From Campylobacterales bacterium (GTDB lineage Bacteria > Campylobacterota > Campylobacteria > Campylobacterales > Thiovulaceae), in contig DTUW01000076.1 in the NCBI GenBank assembly GCA_012963895.1, positions 1 through 25,116 of the forward strand: a stretch of DNA of 25,116 nucleotides, given 5' to 3'. A program made the position numbers and the translations under genes. The notes below the pieces were generated by a model. The model had not been told where the DNA came from and ran no database searches. It was given only the letters and a program-made list of their open reading frames with translations. Positions 1-7,341 of this stretch are shown one piece after another (the first letter of the stretch is position 1; every line of letters starts with the position of its first letter).

Positions 1-2
1 CT

Positions 3-74
3 AGTATCTCAATGAGTGTTAGCAGTTTGATAGTAGTTCTAAATTCTATAAGAGTAAAAATGGCAGATAGATAG
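3..74 (+). CDS. P-type cation-transporting ATPase, C-terminal end only (partial)
   Basis: The first frame that is open from the window edge runs 23 codons to a TAG at 72-74. The peptide contains SMSVSSLIVVLNSIRV, which resembles the last transmembrane helix of copper-type (P1B) ATPases, where the pattern is AMSxSSxxVVxNSLRL, followed by a short basic tail. These ATPases pump copper out of the cell or, as CcoI/FixI, toward cbb3 oxidase assembly. The subtype cannot be told from so short a piece, and the call rests on the motif alone. The prfB ATG follows 27 bases after the stop. Confidence 0.5.
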   Translation, partial: SISMSVSSLIVVLNSIRVKMADR

Positions 75-77
75 TGA

Positions 78-83
78 TACAAT
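78..83 (+). promoter_or_regulatory. possible -10 element of prfB
   Basis: TACAAT within TGATACAATTTTT lies just after the upstream stop codon. A strong ribosome binding site, AAAGGAGA, follows at about 91-98, then the prfB ATG. The same GATACAAT string occurs upstream of the gap gene on the other strand. The leader would be only about 12 bases, and no -35 is evident, as is usual in Campylobacterota. Confidence 0.3.
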
Positions 84-101
84 TTTTCAAAAAGGAGATA
101 T

Positions 102-1208
102 ATGGATAGTTATCAATATGGCGAATTGCTGAAAACTCTCTCTAAGAAAATTGAGAATATTAGGGAAGTGGTTCAGCCCCACCTCATCGAAACAAGACTA
201 TCAGAAATAGCGAAAGAGGAGAACGACCCCAATTTTTGGAATTCTCCCGAGAGAGTAGCAAAGTTGCAAAGGGAAAAAAGGAGATTGGAAAATAGATTAC
301 ATAGATATAGAGAGATAGAGACCCTTGTATCAGATGCAATAGAACTGTTTGAGATGGCTACCGATGAGAAGGACGATGAGACTTTACAAACTCTCTTTGA
401 TGAAGCCGAAGAGTTGGAGAAGAGTATTAAAAAGAGTGAAATAGAGATAATGCTAAATGGAGAGAGCGATGGTAATAATGCTATTCTCTCTATTCACCCA
501 GGAGCTGGTGGAACAGAGTCGCAAGATTGGGCAAGTATGCTATTACGAATGTATCTAAGATGGGCAGAGAGAAGAGGATTTAAGAGTGAAATATTGGATT
601 ATCAATCGGGAGAAGAGGCGGGAATAAAAGATGTAACTATTTTGATAAAAGGTGAAAACTGTTACGGCTATTTGAAGAACGAGAATGGTATCCATCGACT
701 AGTTAGGATTTCTCCATTTGATAGCAATTCTAGACGACATACCTCTTTTGCTTCTGTCCTTGTTTCGCCAGAGATAGATGATGAGATAGATATTTCTATT
801 GACGAGAAAGATATTAGAGTGGATACATTTCGAGCCAGTGGAGCTGGTGGCCAACATGTCAATAAAACTGAAAGTGCAATTAGAATTACCCATATTCCAA
901 CCGGTATCGTAGTCCAGTGTCAAAATGATAGAAGCCAACATAAGAATAGAGCTACCGCTATGAAGATGTTAAAAAGTCGTCTCTATGAGTTGGAATTAGA
1001 AAAGCAGAAGGCGGAACAAGAGGGAATTGAAAAGAGTGAAATCGGTTGGGGACACCAAATTAGAAGCTATGTCCTCCACCCATATCAACAGGTTAAAGAC
1101 AATAGAAGCGAGAAAGCCTATACCAATGTTTCAGCTATCTTAGATGGAGATATAGATGGGATAATAGAAGATGTTCTAATCTCTACCGCTTCCAAAATTT
1201 CTCTATAA
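102..1208 (+). CDS. prfB: peptide chain release factor 2
   Basis: The 368-residue protein recognises UGA and UAA stop codons in the ribosomal A site and triggers release of the finished chain. The GGQ motif that reaches the peptidyl transferase centre is at residues 249-251 within RASGAGGQHVNKTESAIR. The SPF tripeptide that marks RF2 rather than RF1 is at 204-206. Length matches the usual RF2 of about 365 residues. The frame is uninterrupted, so the autoregulatory +1 frameshift at an early UGA, found in most bacteria, is absent here. The ATG has a strong AAGGAGA six to eight bases upstream. It appears to head a run of same-strand genes to ilvA with gaps of 34, 8, 0, 8 and -4 bases. Confidence 0.97.
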   Translation: MDSYQYGELLKTLSKKIENIREVVQPHLIETRLSEIAKEENDPNFWNSPERVAKLQREKRRLENRLHRYREIETLVSDAIELFEMATDEKDDETLQTLFDEAEELEKSIKKSEIEIMLNGESDGNNAILSIHPGAGGTESQDWASMLLRMYLRWAERRGFKSEILDYQSGEEAGIKDVTILIKGENCYGYLKNENGIHRLVRISPFDSNSRRHTSFASVLVSPEIDDEIDISIDEKDIRVDTFRASGAGGQHVNKTESAIRITHIPTGIVVQCQNDRSQHKNRATAMKMLKSRLYELELEKQKAEQEGIEKSEIGWGHQIRSYVLHPYQQVKDNRSEKAYTNVSAILDGDIDGIIEDVLISTASKISL

Positions 1209-1242
1209 TGTTGAGATACAAATATAGACAATAAGGATATTG

Positions 1243-1812
1243 ATGAAAAAACTATTTTTGCTTATAGGTGCTCCGGGTAGTGGAAAAACTACCGATGCTG
1301 AAAAGATTGTTGAGAGAAATAGTGATTTTGCTCACTACTCTACTGGTAATCTCCTTCGCGATGAGGTTGCGAGTGGTTCAGAACTTGGAAAAAAGATAGA
1401 TTCATTTGTCAGCAAAGGGCTATTGTGTCCCTTAGATATAGTTTTGGATACTATTGTAAAGGCTATCAACAGTTCTGATAAAGATGTAATTTTGATAGAT
1501 GGATTTCCTCGCAGTGTTGAACAGATGCACTCTCTTGAAGAGATACTAAATCGAGAATCCGATATAGAACTAGTAGCGGTCTTCGAAATTGTAGTTTCAG
1601 AAGAGACTGCAAGGGAGAGAGTTTTAGGACGAGCTAGGGGAGCTGATGATAATGTTGAAGTATTTAATAACAGAATGAAGGTATATTTAGAACCATTGGC
1701 AGAAATTGAGAAGTTCTATGAAGAGAAAAATATACTCCATAAGATAGATGGAGAGAGAACCATACCAGAGATAGTAGATGAGTTGGAGCAGATAATCAAA
1801 TCCAAAATATAG
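1243..1812 (+). CDS. adk: adenylate kinase
   Basis: The enzyme interconverts ATP and AMP with two ADP and balances the cytoplasmic adenylate pool. From the ATG at 1243 it is 189 residues. The P-loop GAPGSGKT is at residues 9-16, the AMP-binding segment STGNLLRDEV follows, and DGFPRS is the conserved nucleotide-binding signature. The LID region is reduced to a few residues around GRARGADDN, as in short-form adenylate kinases without a zinc LID. A TTG at 1240 in the same frame is less likely as the start: AAGGA at 1233-1237 sits five bases before the ATG but only two before the TTG. Confidence 0.95.
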   Translation: MKKLFLLIGAPGSGKTTDAEKIVERNSDFAHYSTGNLLRDEVASGSELGKKIDSFVSKGLLCPLDIVLDTIVKAINSSDKDVILIDGFPRSVEQMHSLEEILNRESDIELVAVFEIVVSEETARERVLGRARGADDNVEVFNNRMKVYLEPLAEIEKFYEEKNILHKIDGERTIPEIVDELEQIIKSKI

Positions 1813-1820
1813 GTTCTACC

Positions 1821-2432
1821 TTGTATCTCAAAGCAAAATCTGTTTTAGATAGGGTATTTGCACTAATTCTAATAGTGGTCTTTTCTCCTATTATGGTATT
1901 TGTCTATCTCTTACTCCTCTTTACCATCGGGCGACCTGTGATATTTACCCAGAAACGACCTACCAAAGACGGTCGGATATTCACTATCTACAAATTTCGG
2001 ACTATGACAAATGAGAGAGATGAGAAGGGGGAACTGCTCCCCGATGAGGTAAGACTAAAAGGGGTTGGAAAAACTATCCGAACCCTTTCACTGGACGAAC
2101 TACCTCAGCTATTTAATGTCTTAAAAGGGGATATGTCTTTTATAGGTCCTCGCCCTCTTTTACCCGAATATCTTCCCCTCTATTCAGATTTTCAGAAACA
2201 GAGACATTTAGTATTAGCAGGTATTACAGGACTTGCTCAGGTAAAGGGGCGGAATAATTTGAGTTGGAAAAATAGATTTCGGTATGATGTTTTTTATGCT
2301 AAACATGTATCGTTGGGATTGGATATATATATCCTATTTCTAACTATTGTAAAGGTAATTAAGAGAAGCGATATAAACCAAGAGGGAAAAGCGACCGTAG
2401 AAAAATTTCAGGGAAACAGAAAGGAGGATTAG
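1821..2432 (+). CDS. pglC: PglC-like undecaprenyl-phosphate phosphoglycosyl transferase
   Basis: The 203-residue monotopic membrane enzyme moves a phospho-sugar from a UDP-sugar to undecaprenyl phosphate, starting lipid-linked glycan assembly. An N-terminal hydrophobic segment (about residues 11-35) precedes YKFRTM, the catalytic Asp-Glu pair in SLDELPQLFNVLKGDMS, and IGPRPLLPEY. From memory, the whole protein including its KRSxxxxEGxxTxEKFxG tail closely resembles Campylobacter PglC, which uses UDP-diNAc-bacillosamine in N-linked protein glycosylation. A role in O-antigen or capsule initiation cannot be excluded. The start is TTG, with a weak AGG seven bases upstream. It ends flush against the fliG ATG. 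No other glycan genes are in view. Confidence 0.85.
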   Translation: MYLKAKSVLDRVFALILIVVFSPIMVFVYLLLLFTIGRPVIFTQKRPTKDGRIFTIYKFRTMTNERDEKGELLPDEVRLKGVGKTIRTLSLDELPQLFNVLKGDMSFIGPRPLLPEYLPLYSDFQKQRHLVLAGITGLAQVKGRNNLSWKNRFRYDVFYAKHVSLGLDIYILFLTIVKVIKRSDINQEGKATVEKFQGNRKED

Positions 2433-3497
2433 ATGGAAGAGGAACTCCAACAACAGCAACAAAATAGCAAAAACTCTTCTATGGATATGTATCGCGACCA
2501 ACTTAACAATATGCCGATGGCTGAAAAGATAGCAATACTTTTATTGCAAATTGATGATGAACTTACAGCCAATGTATTTGCAAATATGAAAGTTGAATCT
2601 ATTACGGAAATATCCCAATATATAGCTGAATCGAAATCGGTTGAGAAGGGATTGGCAACAGCAGTATTAGAAGAGTTTCTGTCAATTTTCAAATCAAATC
2701 AATATATCAACAATGGCGGTTTAGATTTCGCCAAAGAGCTATTACATAAGACACTAGGACCAGAAGAGGCTCAGGCGATAGTAGAGAAATTGGCTAAAAG
2801 TATGTCTGGTAATCAGAATTTTGGATATATCTCCAAAATCAAACCTCAACAGCTTGCTGATTTTATCGTTAATGAACACCCGCAAACTATTGCCCTAATT
2901 TTGGCTCATATGGAACCGGCTGCGGCAGCCGAAACTATTTCGCTATTTCCTGAGGAGCTTATGTCTGAGGTCTCTATGAGAATGGCAAATCTTGGAGATA
3001 TTTCACCTTCAATAATTAAGAGAGTTTCAACAGTCCTTGAAAGCAAATTGGAATCTCTCGCCTCTTATAAAGTTGAGGTTGGAGGACCTCGTGCAGTGGC
3101 TGATATTTTCAACCGCTTAGGAACTAAGACAGCTAAGGCTACATTGGGTCAAATTGAGCAGAAAGATGAAGAGTTAGCAGCTTCAATTAAAGAGATGATG
3201 TTCACCTTTGACGATATTGAAACTCTTGACGATTTCGCTATTCGTGAAATTTTGAAAGAGGTTGATCAAAATGATTTGATGCTTGCTATCAAAGGGGCAT
3301 CGCCTGAATTGAAGGAGAAAATCCTATCTAATATGTCCACTCGTGCAAGGGTAGCATTTGAGGAGGAGCTAGGATTTATTGGAGCTGTAAAAGTGAAAGA
3401 TGTTGAGGCAGCCCAAAGAAAGATAGTAGATTTAGTCCAGAAACTTGTAGATACAGGTAAAATACAGATTGCTGATAATGATGAAATGATAGATTAG
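2433..3497 (+). CDS. fliG: flagellar motor switch protein FliG
   Basis: FliG is the torque-generating part of the C ring; it binds FliF of the MS ring and faces the stator. The 354-residue protein has the conserved EHPQTIALILAH motif in its middle domain and a charged C-terminal torque domain that aligns with E. coli FliG through ILKEVDQNDLMLAIKGA. A low-complexity start (five glutamines at residues 6-10, then Asn/Ser) makes it slightly longer than usual. The ATG immediately follows the pglC stop, and AAGGAGG at 2421-2427 supports it over an internal ATG at 2481. It is the only flagellar gene in view and is embedded among housekeeping genes. Confidence 0.96.
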   Translation: MEEELQQQQQNSKNSSMDMYRDQLNNMPMAEKIAILLLQIDDELTANVFANMKVESITEISQYIAESKSVEKGLATAVLEEFLSIFKSNQYINNGGLDFAKELLHKTLGPEEAQAIVEKLAKSMSGNQNFGYISKIKPQQLADFIVNEHPQTIALILAHMEPAAAAETISLFPEELMSEVSMRMANLGDISPSIIKRVSTVLESKLESLASYKVEVGGPRAVADIFNRLGTKTAKATLGQIEQKDEELAASIKEMMFTFDDIETLDDFAIREILKEVDQNDLMLAIKGASPELKEKILSNMSTRARVAFEEELGFIGAVKVKDVEAAQRKIVDLVQKLVDTGKIQIADNDEMID

Positions 3498-3505
3498 GAG
3501 TAGTT

Positions 3506-3934
3506 ATGGAGTGTGAATTTCCTAGAATAAATAGCAATAGAGAAGAGATAAAAGAGATTTTGGAGAGTGTAAAGACGATAGCAGTTATTGGACTCTCTCC
3601 AAATCCTGAAAAGGATAGCCATAAAGTGGCTAAATACCTTCAAGAGAAGGGATACAAAATTTTCCCTGTCTATCCAAAAGAGGAGACTATATTAGGAGAG
3701 AAGGTCTATCGAAGCCTACCGGAAATCCCTGAAAGAGTAGATATGGTCAATATTTTCAGAAAACCTGCGGCGATGCTACCTATTGTTGAGAAGGCTATTG
3801 AGCGGGGAGATGTTAAAGTGATATGGTCTCAAATTGGAATTGTCAATAATGAAGCTGCCGAAAAGGCTATTGCCCACGGAATGAAGGTGGTTCAAAACCA
3901 TTGTGCAATGGTTGAACATCGGGAGCTATTTTGA
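3506..3934 (+). CDS. CoA-binding (CoA_binding_2, YccU-type) protein
   Basis: This 142-residue single-domain protein has a Rossmann-like fold. The nucleotide loop is in TIAVIGLSPNPEKDSHKVA, followed by the family-typical GYKIFPVYP and IWSQIGIVNNEA, and a C-terminal NHCAMVEH. Members of the family bind coenzyme A and resemble the CoA-binding domain of succinyl-CoA synthetase, but their physiological role is not settled. It starts eight bases after fliG, with GGAG upstream, and overlaps the ilvA start by four bases, so the two are probably translationally coupled. Confidence 0.85.
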   Translation: MECEFPRINSNREEIKEILESVKTIAVIGLSPNPEKDSHKVAKYLQEKGYKIFPVYPKEETILGEKVYRSLPEIPERVDMVNIFRKPAAMLPIVEKAIERGDVKVIWSQIGIVNNEAAEKAIAHGMKVVQNHCAMVEHRELF

Positions 3935-5139
3935 TTTCAGTAAAAGATATATGGTTGGCTCAGTCCAACCTCTCTGAGGTTCTATTTAAGACCCCTATTA
4001 CTCCTGCTCCAAAACTTAGTAAGGAGCTTGGAATAGGTATCTATTTCAAAAAGGAGAATCTGCAAAATACAGGCTCTTTTAAACTTCGTGGGGCTTTTAA
4101 TAGGATTTCAATGCTTTCAGAAGAGGATAGAAATAGAGGGGTAGTGGCAGCTAGTGCTGGAAACCATGCTCAGGGGGTAGCATTTAGTGGGCAGTATTTC
4201 AATATTCCTACTACTATCGTTATGCCTGAACAGACTCCATTAACTAAGGTAAATGGGGTTAAAAGTTATGGAGCTGATGTAATCCTCTATGGTGATTGTT
4301 ATGATGATGCTTACAATTTTGCCCTTCAATATGCAAAAGAGAAAGAGAGAATATTTATTCACCCTTTTGAAGATAGAGAGGTGATAGCTGGGCAGGGAAC
4401 TATCGGATTGGAACTCCTCCAAAGTGGTATCGATTTTGATGCGGTCATTGTTCCAGTTGGTGGAGGTGGATTGATTAGTGGTGTAGCCACTATAATAAAG
4501 TCTCTTAGACCAGATATAGATGTTATCGGTGTTGTTTCAGCAGGAGCTACCGCCCTCAAAGAGAGTTATGAGCAGGGAAAACCTATCTCTAAGCCTGTTA
4601 AGACGATAGCCGACGGTATAGCTGTTAGAGATGGTTCTAAAATTACTTTGGAGTATATGAAAAAGTATGTTGATGAGGTTGTGGCGGTCGATGATGAAGA
4701 GATAGCGGGAGCTATCCTCTTTTTACTTGAAAATCACAAAATCATAGTAGAGGGTGCGGGAGCTGTTGGAGTTGCTTCGCTTCTATACAGAAAAATAGAT
4801 ATTTCCAAATACAAAAATATAGCGGTGGTGATTAGTGGTGGCAATATCGATGTAACAATGCTATCTATCATCATCGAAAAGGGGCTAATCAAGTCCAATA
4901 GGAAATTGAAACTTCTTGTTACTCTGATAGATAAGCCCGGCTCGCTTCTGAAACTGACCGAGATTTTCCAGAAACTGAAAGCAAATATCGTCCAAATAGG
5001 TTACGATAGAACTACTACATCTATTGCATATGGTGATGCTAATGTCTCAATAGACTTGGAGATAAAAGGTGATGAACATCGAAAGGCGATAGAAGAGGAA
5101 CTACGAAAGAGTGGATATAAATTCCAAATTCTCTCTTAG
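3931..5139 (+). CDS. ilvA: threonine ammonia-lyase (threonine dehydratase) with ACT domain
   Basis: This PLP enzyme deaminates threonine to 2-oxobutanoate, the first step toward isoleucine. The PLP lysine is K51 in TGSFKLRGAF, the substrate loop ASAGNHAQGVAF is at 74-85, and the phosphate-binding glycine loop GGGGLISG is at 177-184. A C-terminal ACT domain (about 325-400, KPGSLLKLTEIF) suggests allosteric control by an amino acid. At 402 residues it has the short, TdcB-like form with one ACT domain, not the long E. coli IlvA form. The TTG start overlaps the preceding stop (TTGA) and has GGGAG five bases upstream. Its stop lies one base from the 3' end of the opposing tRNA gene. Confidence 0.92.
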   Translation: MISVKDIWLAQSNLSEVLFKTPITPAPKLSKELGIGIYFKKENLQNTGSFKLRGAFNRISMLSEEDRNRGVVAASAGNHAQGVAFSGQYFNIPTTIVMPEQTPLTKVNGVKSYGADVILYGDCYDDAYNFALQYAKEKERIFIHPFEDREVIAGQGTIGLELLQSGIDFDAVIVPVGGGGLISGVATIIKSLRPDIDVIGVVSAGATALKESYEQGKPISKPVKTIADGIAVRDGSKITLEYMKKYVDEVVAVDDEEIAGAILFLLENHKIIVEGAGAVGVASLLYRKIDISKYKNIAVVISGGNIDVTMLSIIIEKGLIKSNRKLKLLVTLIDKPGSLLKLTEIFQKLKANIVQIGYDRTTTSIAYGDANVSIDLEIKGDEHRKAIEEELRKSGYKFQILS

Positions 5140-5140
5140 A

Positions 5141-5216
<76 letters not shown>

Positions 5217-5269
5217 TTCTCTAAATAGAATGCTCTAAATCGAAATTCTCTCAATTTAGAACGGGTGGA

Positions 5270-5275
5270 ATTATA
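5270..5275 (-). promoter_or_regulatory. possible -10 element of the tRNA-Phe gene
   Basis: On the reverse strand TATAAT (within CAATATAATTCC) lies about 54 bases upstream of the tRNA 5' end. That would give a precursor leader of roughly 45 bases. No clear -35 is seen. Confidence 0.4.
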
Positions 5276-5303
5276 TTGACACCTTCTTAAAAATCTCTTA
5301 ATT

Positions 5304-5420
5304 TCCAAATTCCAAATATTCCAAATCCGATATTCCAAATCCGATATTCCAAATCCGATATTCCAAATTCCGATATTCCAATTCTGATATTCCAATTCTG
5401 ATATTCCAAATTTCTATATT
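5304..5420. repeat. tandem minisatellite, 14-bp unit CCAAATCCGATATT
   Basis: Seven consecutive units of 14-15 bases run from 5321 to 5420. The first three (5321-5334, 5335-5348, 5349-5362) are identical. The fourth is a 15-base variant, the fifth and sixth are CCAATTCTGATATT, and the last is CCAAATTTCTATATT. Shorter degenerate copies of TTCCAAA extend leftward to about 5304. The array fills much of the 288-base gap between the tRNA promoter and metF. Units abut directly, so it is not a CRISPR. It has no evident coding role and could vary in copy number by slippage. Confidence 0.9.
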
Positions 5421-5504
5421 CTCTATTTTGTTAAAATGGTGGGAACATATTGAATTTTAGAGAGAAAATGGATATTAGAGCAACTACATATTTGGGAGAT
5501 AGTT

Positions 5505-6410
5505 TTGTTTGAAAATTTTGTAAAAAAGCTGTTTGAAGGGAGATATATCACCCTTGAAACAACCCCGACATATTCGGCAAATATAAACAACCTCATCGAG
5601 AAGCTGGAAAATAGCGGAGTAGTTTCATATATTGACGGATTTACAACTACCGATAATCCCCTTGCGAAATTGAAATATAGCTCTCTCTTTGGGGCTGTAA
5701 AAATTCAGGAGAGGTTTCAGAAACCTGTAATAGCTACCCTCTCTATGAGAGATAGAAACAAAATAGCTTTACAATCTGACCTAATGGGGGCGAATGATTT
5801 TGGTATTCAGGCAATTTTGGCACTTACTGGGGATAGTGCTAAGGCATCAGACCAACCAAATAGTAAAGGGGTGTTTGAGGGAGATAGCACCCTGCTATTG
5901 GATATTATCAACTGCTTCAATAGAGGGATAAATTATGCAGGGAAACCTTTTCCGAAAGATGAAGAACCAAAACATATATATCCCTTTGCTGTAATAAATT
6001 CATATTCCAAAAATCCAAAAACACTTTTGAAAAAGATGATAAAGAAGATAGAACACCATTCTATTGGAATTATCACTCAACCTATATATAGCCTCCAACA
6101 GGCGGAACAGCTATTAGAACTCTTCGAAAAGGCTAAAAAAGAGTGTAACTGCGACAATCCACAAACTCAATTGGTATTTGGTTTCTTTCCTCTTACCAAA
6201 TTCAGAACTGCCCAATTTCTATCGGCTCATGTTCCAGGTATCTATGTGCCTAATGAGTGGTTGGATAGGCTTCAAAATGGAGAAGAGGAAAAGATAGGAA
6301 TGGAAATGAGTAAAACACTATTTGAGCAACTGATGGAATTACACCCGAAAATCCATATTATGACAGCTAACAAGTTCGATATAGCGAACCAAATTTTATC
6401 CGATAGATAG
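5505..6410 (+). CDS. metF: methylenetetrahydrofolate reductase family protein
   Basis: The 301-residue protein fits the flavin-dependent MTHFR family, which reduces 5,10-methylene-THF to 5-methyl-THF for methionine synthesis. It has the N-terminal YITLETTP strand with E18 where MetF has its conserved glutamate, ILALTGDS matching the FAD-binding ALRGD loop, and a C-terminal barrel with GIITQPIY and VFGFFP. Similarity to E. coli MetF is moderate, so a divergent Campylobacterota subgroup is likely. The start is TTG, with GGGAG at 5494-5498. A 14-codon open frame (ATG 5468 to TGA 5510-5512) overlaps this start and might be a leader peptide, but its ribosome binding site is weak. A TAAAAT at 5432-5437 is a possible -10. 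Confidence 0.85.
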   Translation: MFENFVKKLFEGRYITLETTPTYSANINNLIEKLENSGVVSYIDGFTTTDNPLAKLKYSSLFGAVKIQERFQKPVIATLSMRDRNKIALQSDLMGANDFGIQAILALTGDSAKASDQPNSKGVFEGDSTLLLDIINCFNRGINYAGKPFPKDEEPKHIYPFAVINSYSKNPKTLLKKMIKKIEHHSIGIITQPIYSLQQAEQLLELFEKAKKECNCDNPQTQLVFGFFPLTKFRTAQFLSAHVPGIYVPNEWLDRLQNGEEEKIGMEMSKTLFEQLMELHPKIHIMTANKFDIANQILSDR

Positions 6411-6419
6411 AGGACAAAA

Positions 6420-7211
6420 TTGGATAAACGACAGAGAATAGAGATAAAACCACTTTTTGACACAATAGATGTAAATTTTTCTATTGCAAACGAAGCAACC
6501 GAATATCTTCAAAAGAGTATCAAAAATATTAAAAAGATAGTTGAGGAGGATATTCTCAATCAACGAAATAGCTCAAAAGACCTAAACTATATTATTAGAG
6601 ATATAAAAAATAACTTGGAATTTACCCTATATTTAGTAGATGAGATAAATAGAATTGATGAGGTGGTAAATCAAATCAATGTATTGGCACTAAATACCGC
6701 TATTGAAGCCTCAAAAGTTGATGGAGAGGCGAGTAAGATATTTGGCAATATCGCCAGAGAAGTTCGAGAGAAGAGCGACCAGATACAGGAGATAATCACA
6801 TATATATTTAATAAAGAGGTGAAAAATAAGAGCTTTACAGAACATAATAGATATATTAAAAATAGTGTCTTAGGTCTATTAGAGGAGAGGGGCGAAAATA
6901 TCACCAAATACCTAAATACAGGCGAACAGATATTAAGATATGTAAAAAAGTTAGAAGATTGGACAAAAGATATTGCCAATTCCAATGATGGAAATAGAGA
7001 ACTGGTTCAATCTCTCCAATCTCTGTTGGAGGAGTGCAATAGTTTGAAAATTGCCCCAGCTCAGAAACCGAAAGAGCAAAAACCACAAGAGGAGATATTG
7101 AATGAAGAGAGTTCAGAAGAAGATACAGAAGAAGAAAAACAGAAAGAGAAAAAACAAGTAGAAAGAAAAAAGGCGGTAAAATCGATAATTAGAAATGTTC
7201 CTCAATTTTGA
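6420..7211 (+). CDS. soluble coiled-coil protein with chemoreceptor-tip (MCP signalling) motif
   Basis: The 263-residue protein has no signal peptide or membrane helix. Residues 78-120 match the hairpin tip of methyl-accepting chemotaxis proteins: QINVLALNTAIEAS (85-98) corresponds to the QTNLLALNAAIEAA signature, and FGNIAREVREKS (108-119) to the FAVVADEVRKLAE return helix. The flanking helices are too short for a full signalling domain. A highly charged Glu/Lys tail (about 215-250) ends in a basic segment and PQF. It may contact CheW/CheA or receptor arrays in the cytoplasm, but this is inference. The TTG start has AGAGGA upstream and lies nine bases after metF, so the two are probably co-transcribed. 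Confidence 0.7.
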   Translation: MDKRQRIEIKPLFDTIDVNFSIANEATEYLQKSIKNIKKIVEEDILNQRNSSKDLNYIIRDIKNNLEFTLYLVDEINRIDEVVNQINVLALNTAIEASKVDGEASKIFGNIAREVREKSDQIQEIITYIFNKEVKNKSFTEHNRYIKNSVLGLLEERGENITKYLNTGEQILRYVKKLEDWTKDIANSNDGNRELVQSLQSLLEECNSLKIAPAQKPKEQKPQEEILNEESSEEDTEEEKQKEKKQVERKKAVKSIIRNVPQF

Positions 7212-7216
7212 GGGGG

Positions 7217-7232
7217 GCGGGACAAGTCCCGC
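7217..7232. terminator. GC-rich hairpin between convergent operons
   Basis: GCGGGACAAGTCCCGC can form a six-base stem with a CAAG loop. It lies six bases after the stop of the MCP-tip gene and ten bases beyond the stop of the opposing small membrane protein gene. There is no U-run on either side, so it is a poor intrinsic terminator by the E. coli rule. A second inverted repeat, AATCACC/GGTGATT (7240-7246 and 7256-7262), lies beside it. Confidence 0.4.
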
Positions 7233-7241
7233 AATAGAGAA

Positions 7242-7331
7242 TCACCCTAGATAAAGGTGATTTGGAGTAAGAACAGCCCAAAGGGTAAGAAGAGCAGTTA
7301 CAACTAATCCCCAACCAATTATTTTATCCAT
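7242..7331 (-). CDS. 29-residue single-helix membrane protein at the end of the cco operon
   Basis: The open frame starts at an ATG at 7331-7329 preceded by AGGAGATAGGAG, an excellent ribosome binding site, and ends at TGA (7244-7242). The peptide starts MDKIIGWG, has a hydrophobic stretch from about I4 to L21, and ends PNHLYLG, so it is a probable single transmembrane helix. It begins ten bases after the DUF4006-like gene. Small one-helix proteins are common in cytochrome oxidase operons (CcoQ, CcoH and CcoS types), so a role in cbb3 assembly or stability is a reasonable inference. I do not recognise a named family. Confidence 0.65.
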   Translation of the reverse strand: MDKIIGWGLVVTALLTLWAVLTPNHLYLG

Positions 7332-7341
7332 CTCCTATCTC

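Noticed and set aside
102..200. Programmed +1 frameshift in prfB
   Set aside because: The frame is open from the ATG through residue 368 with no early in-frame UGA or slippery CUU-UGA.
5304..5420. Array considered as a CRISPR
   Set aside because: Units of 14-15 bases abut directly with no unique spacers, and there are no cas genes nearby.
7211..7217. G6 tract as a phase-variation tract
   Set aside because: It lies after the stop codon in non-coding sequence and is too short; it fits better as hairpin-flanking sequence.
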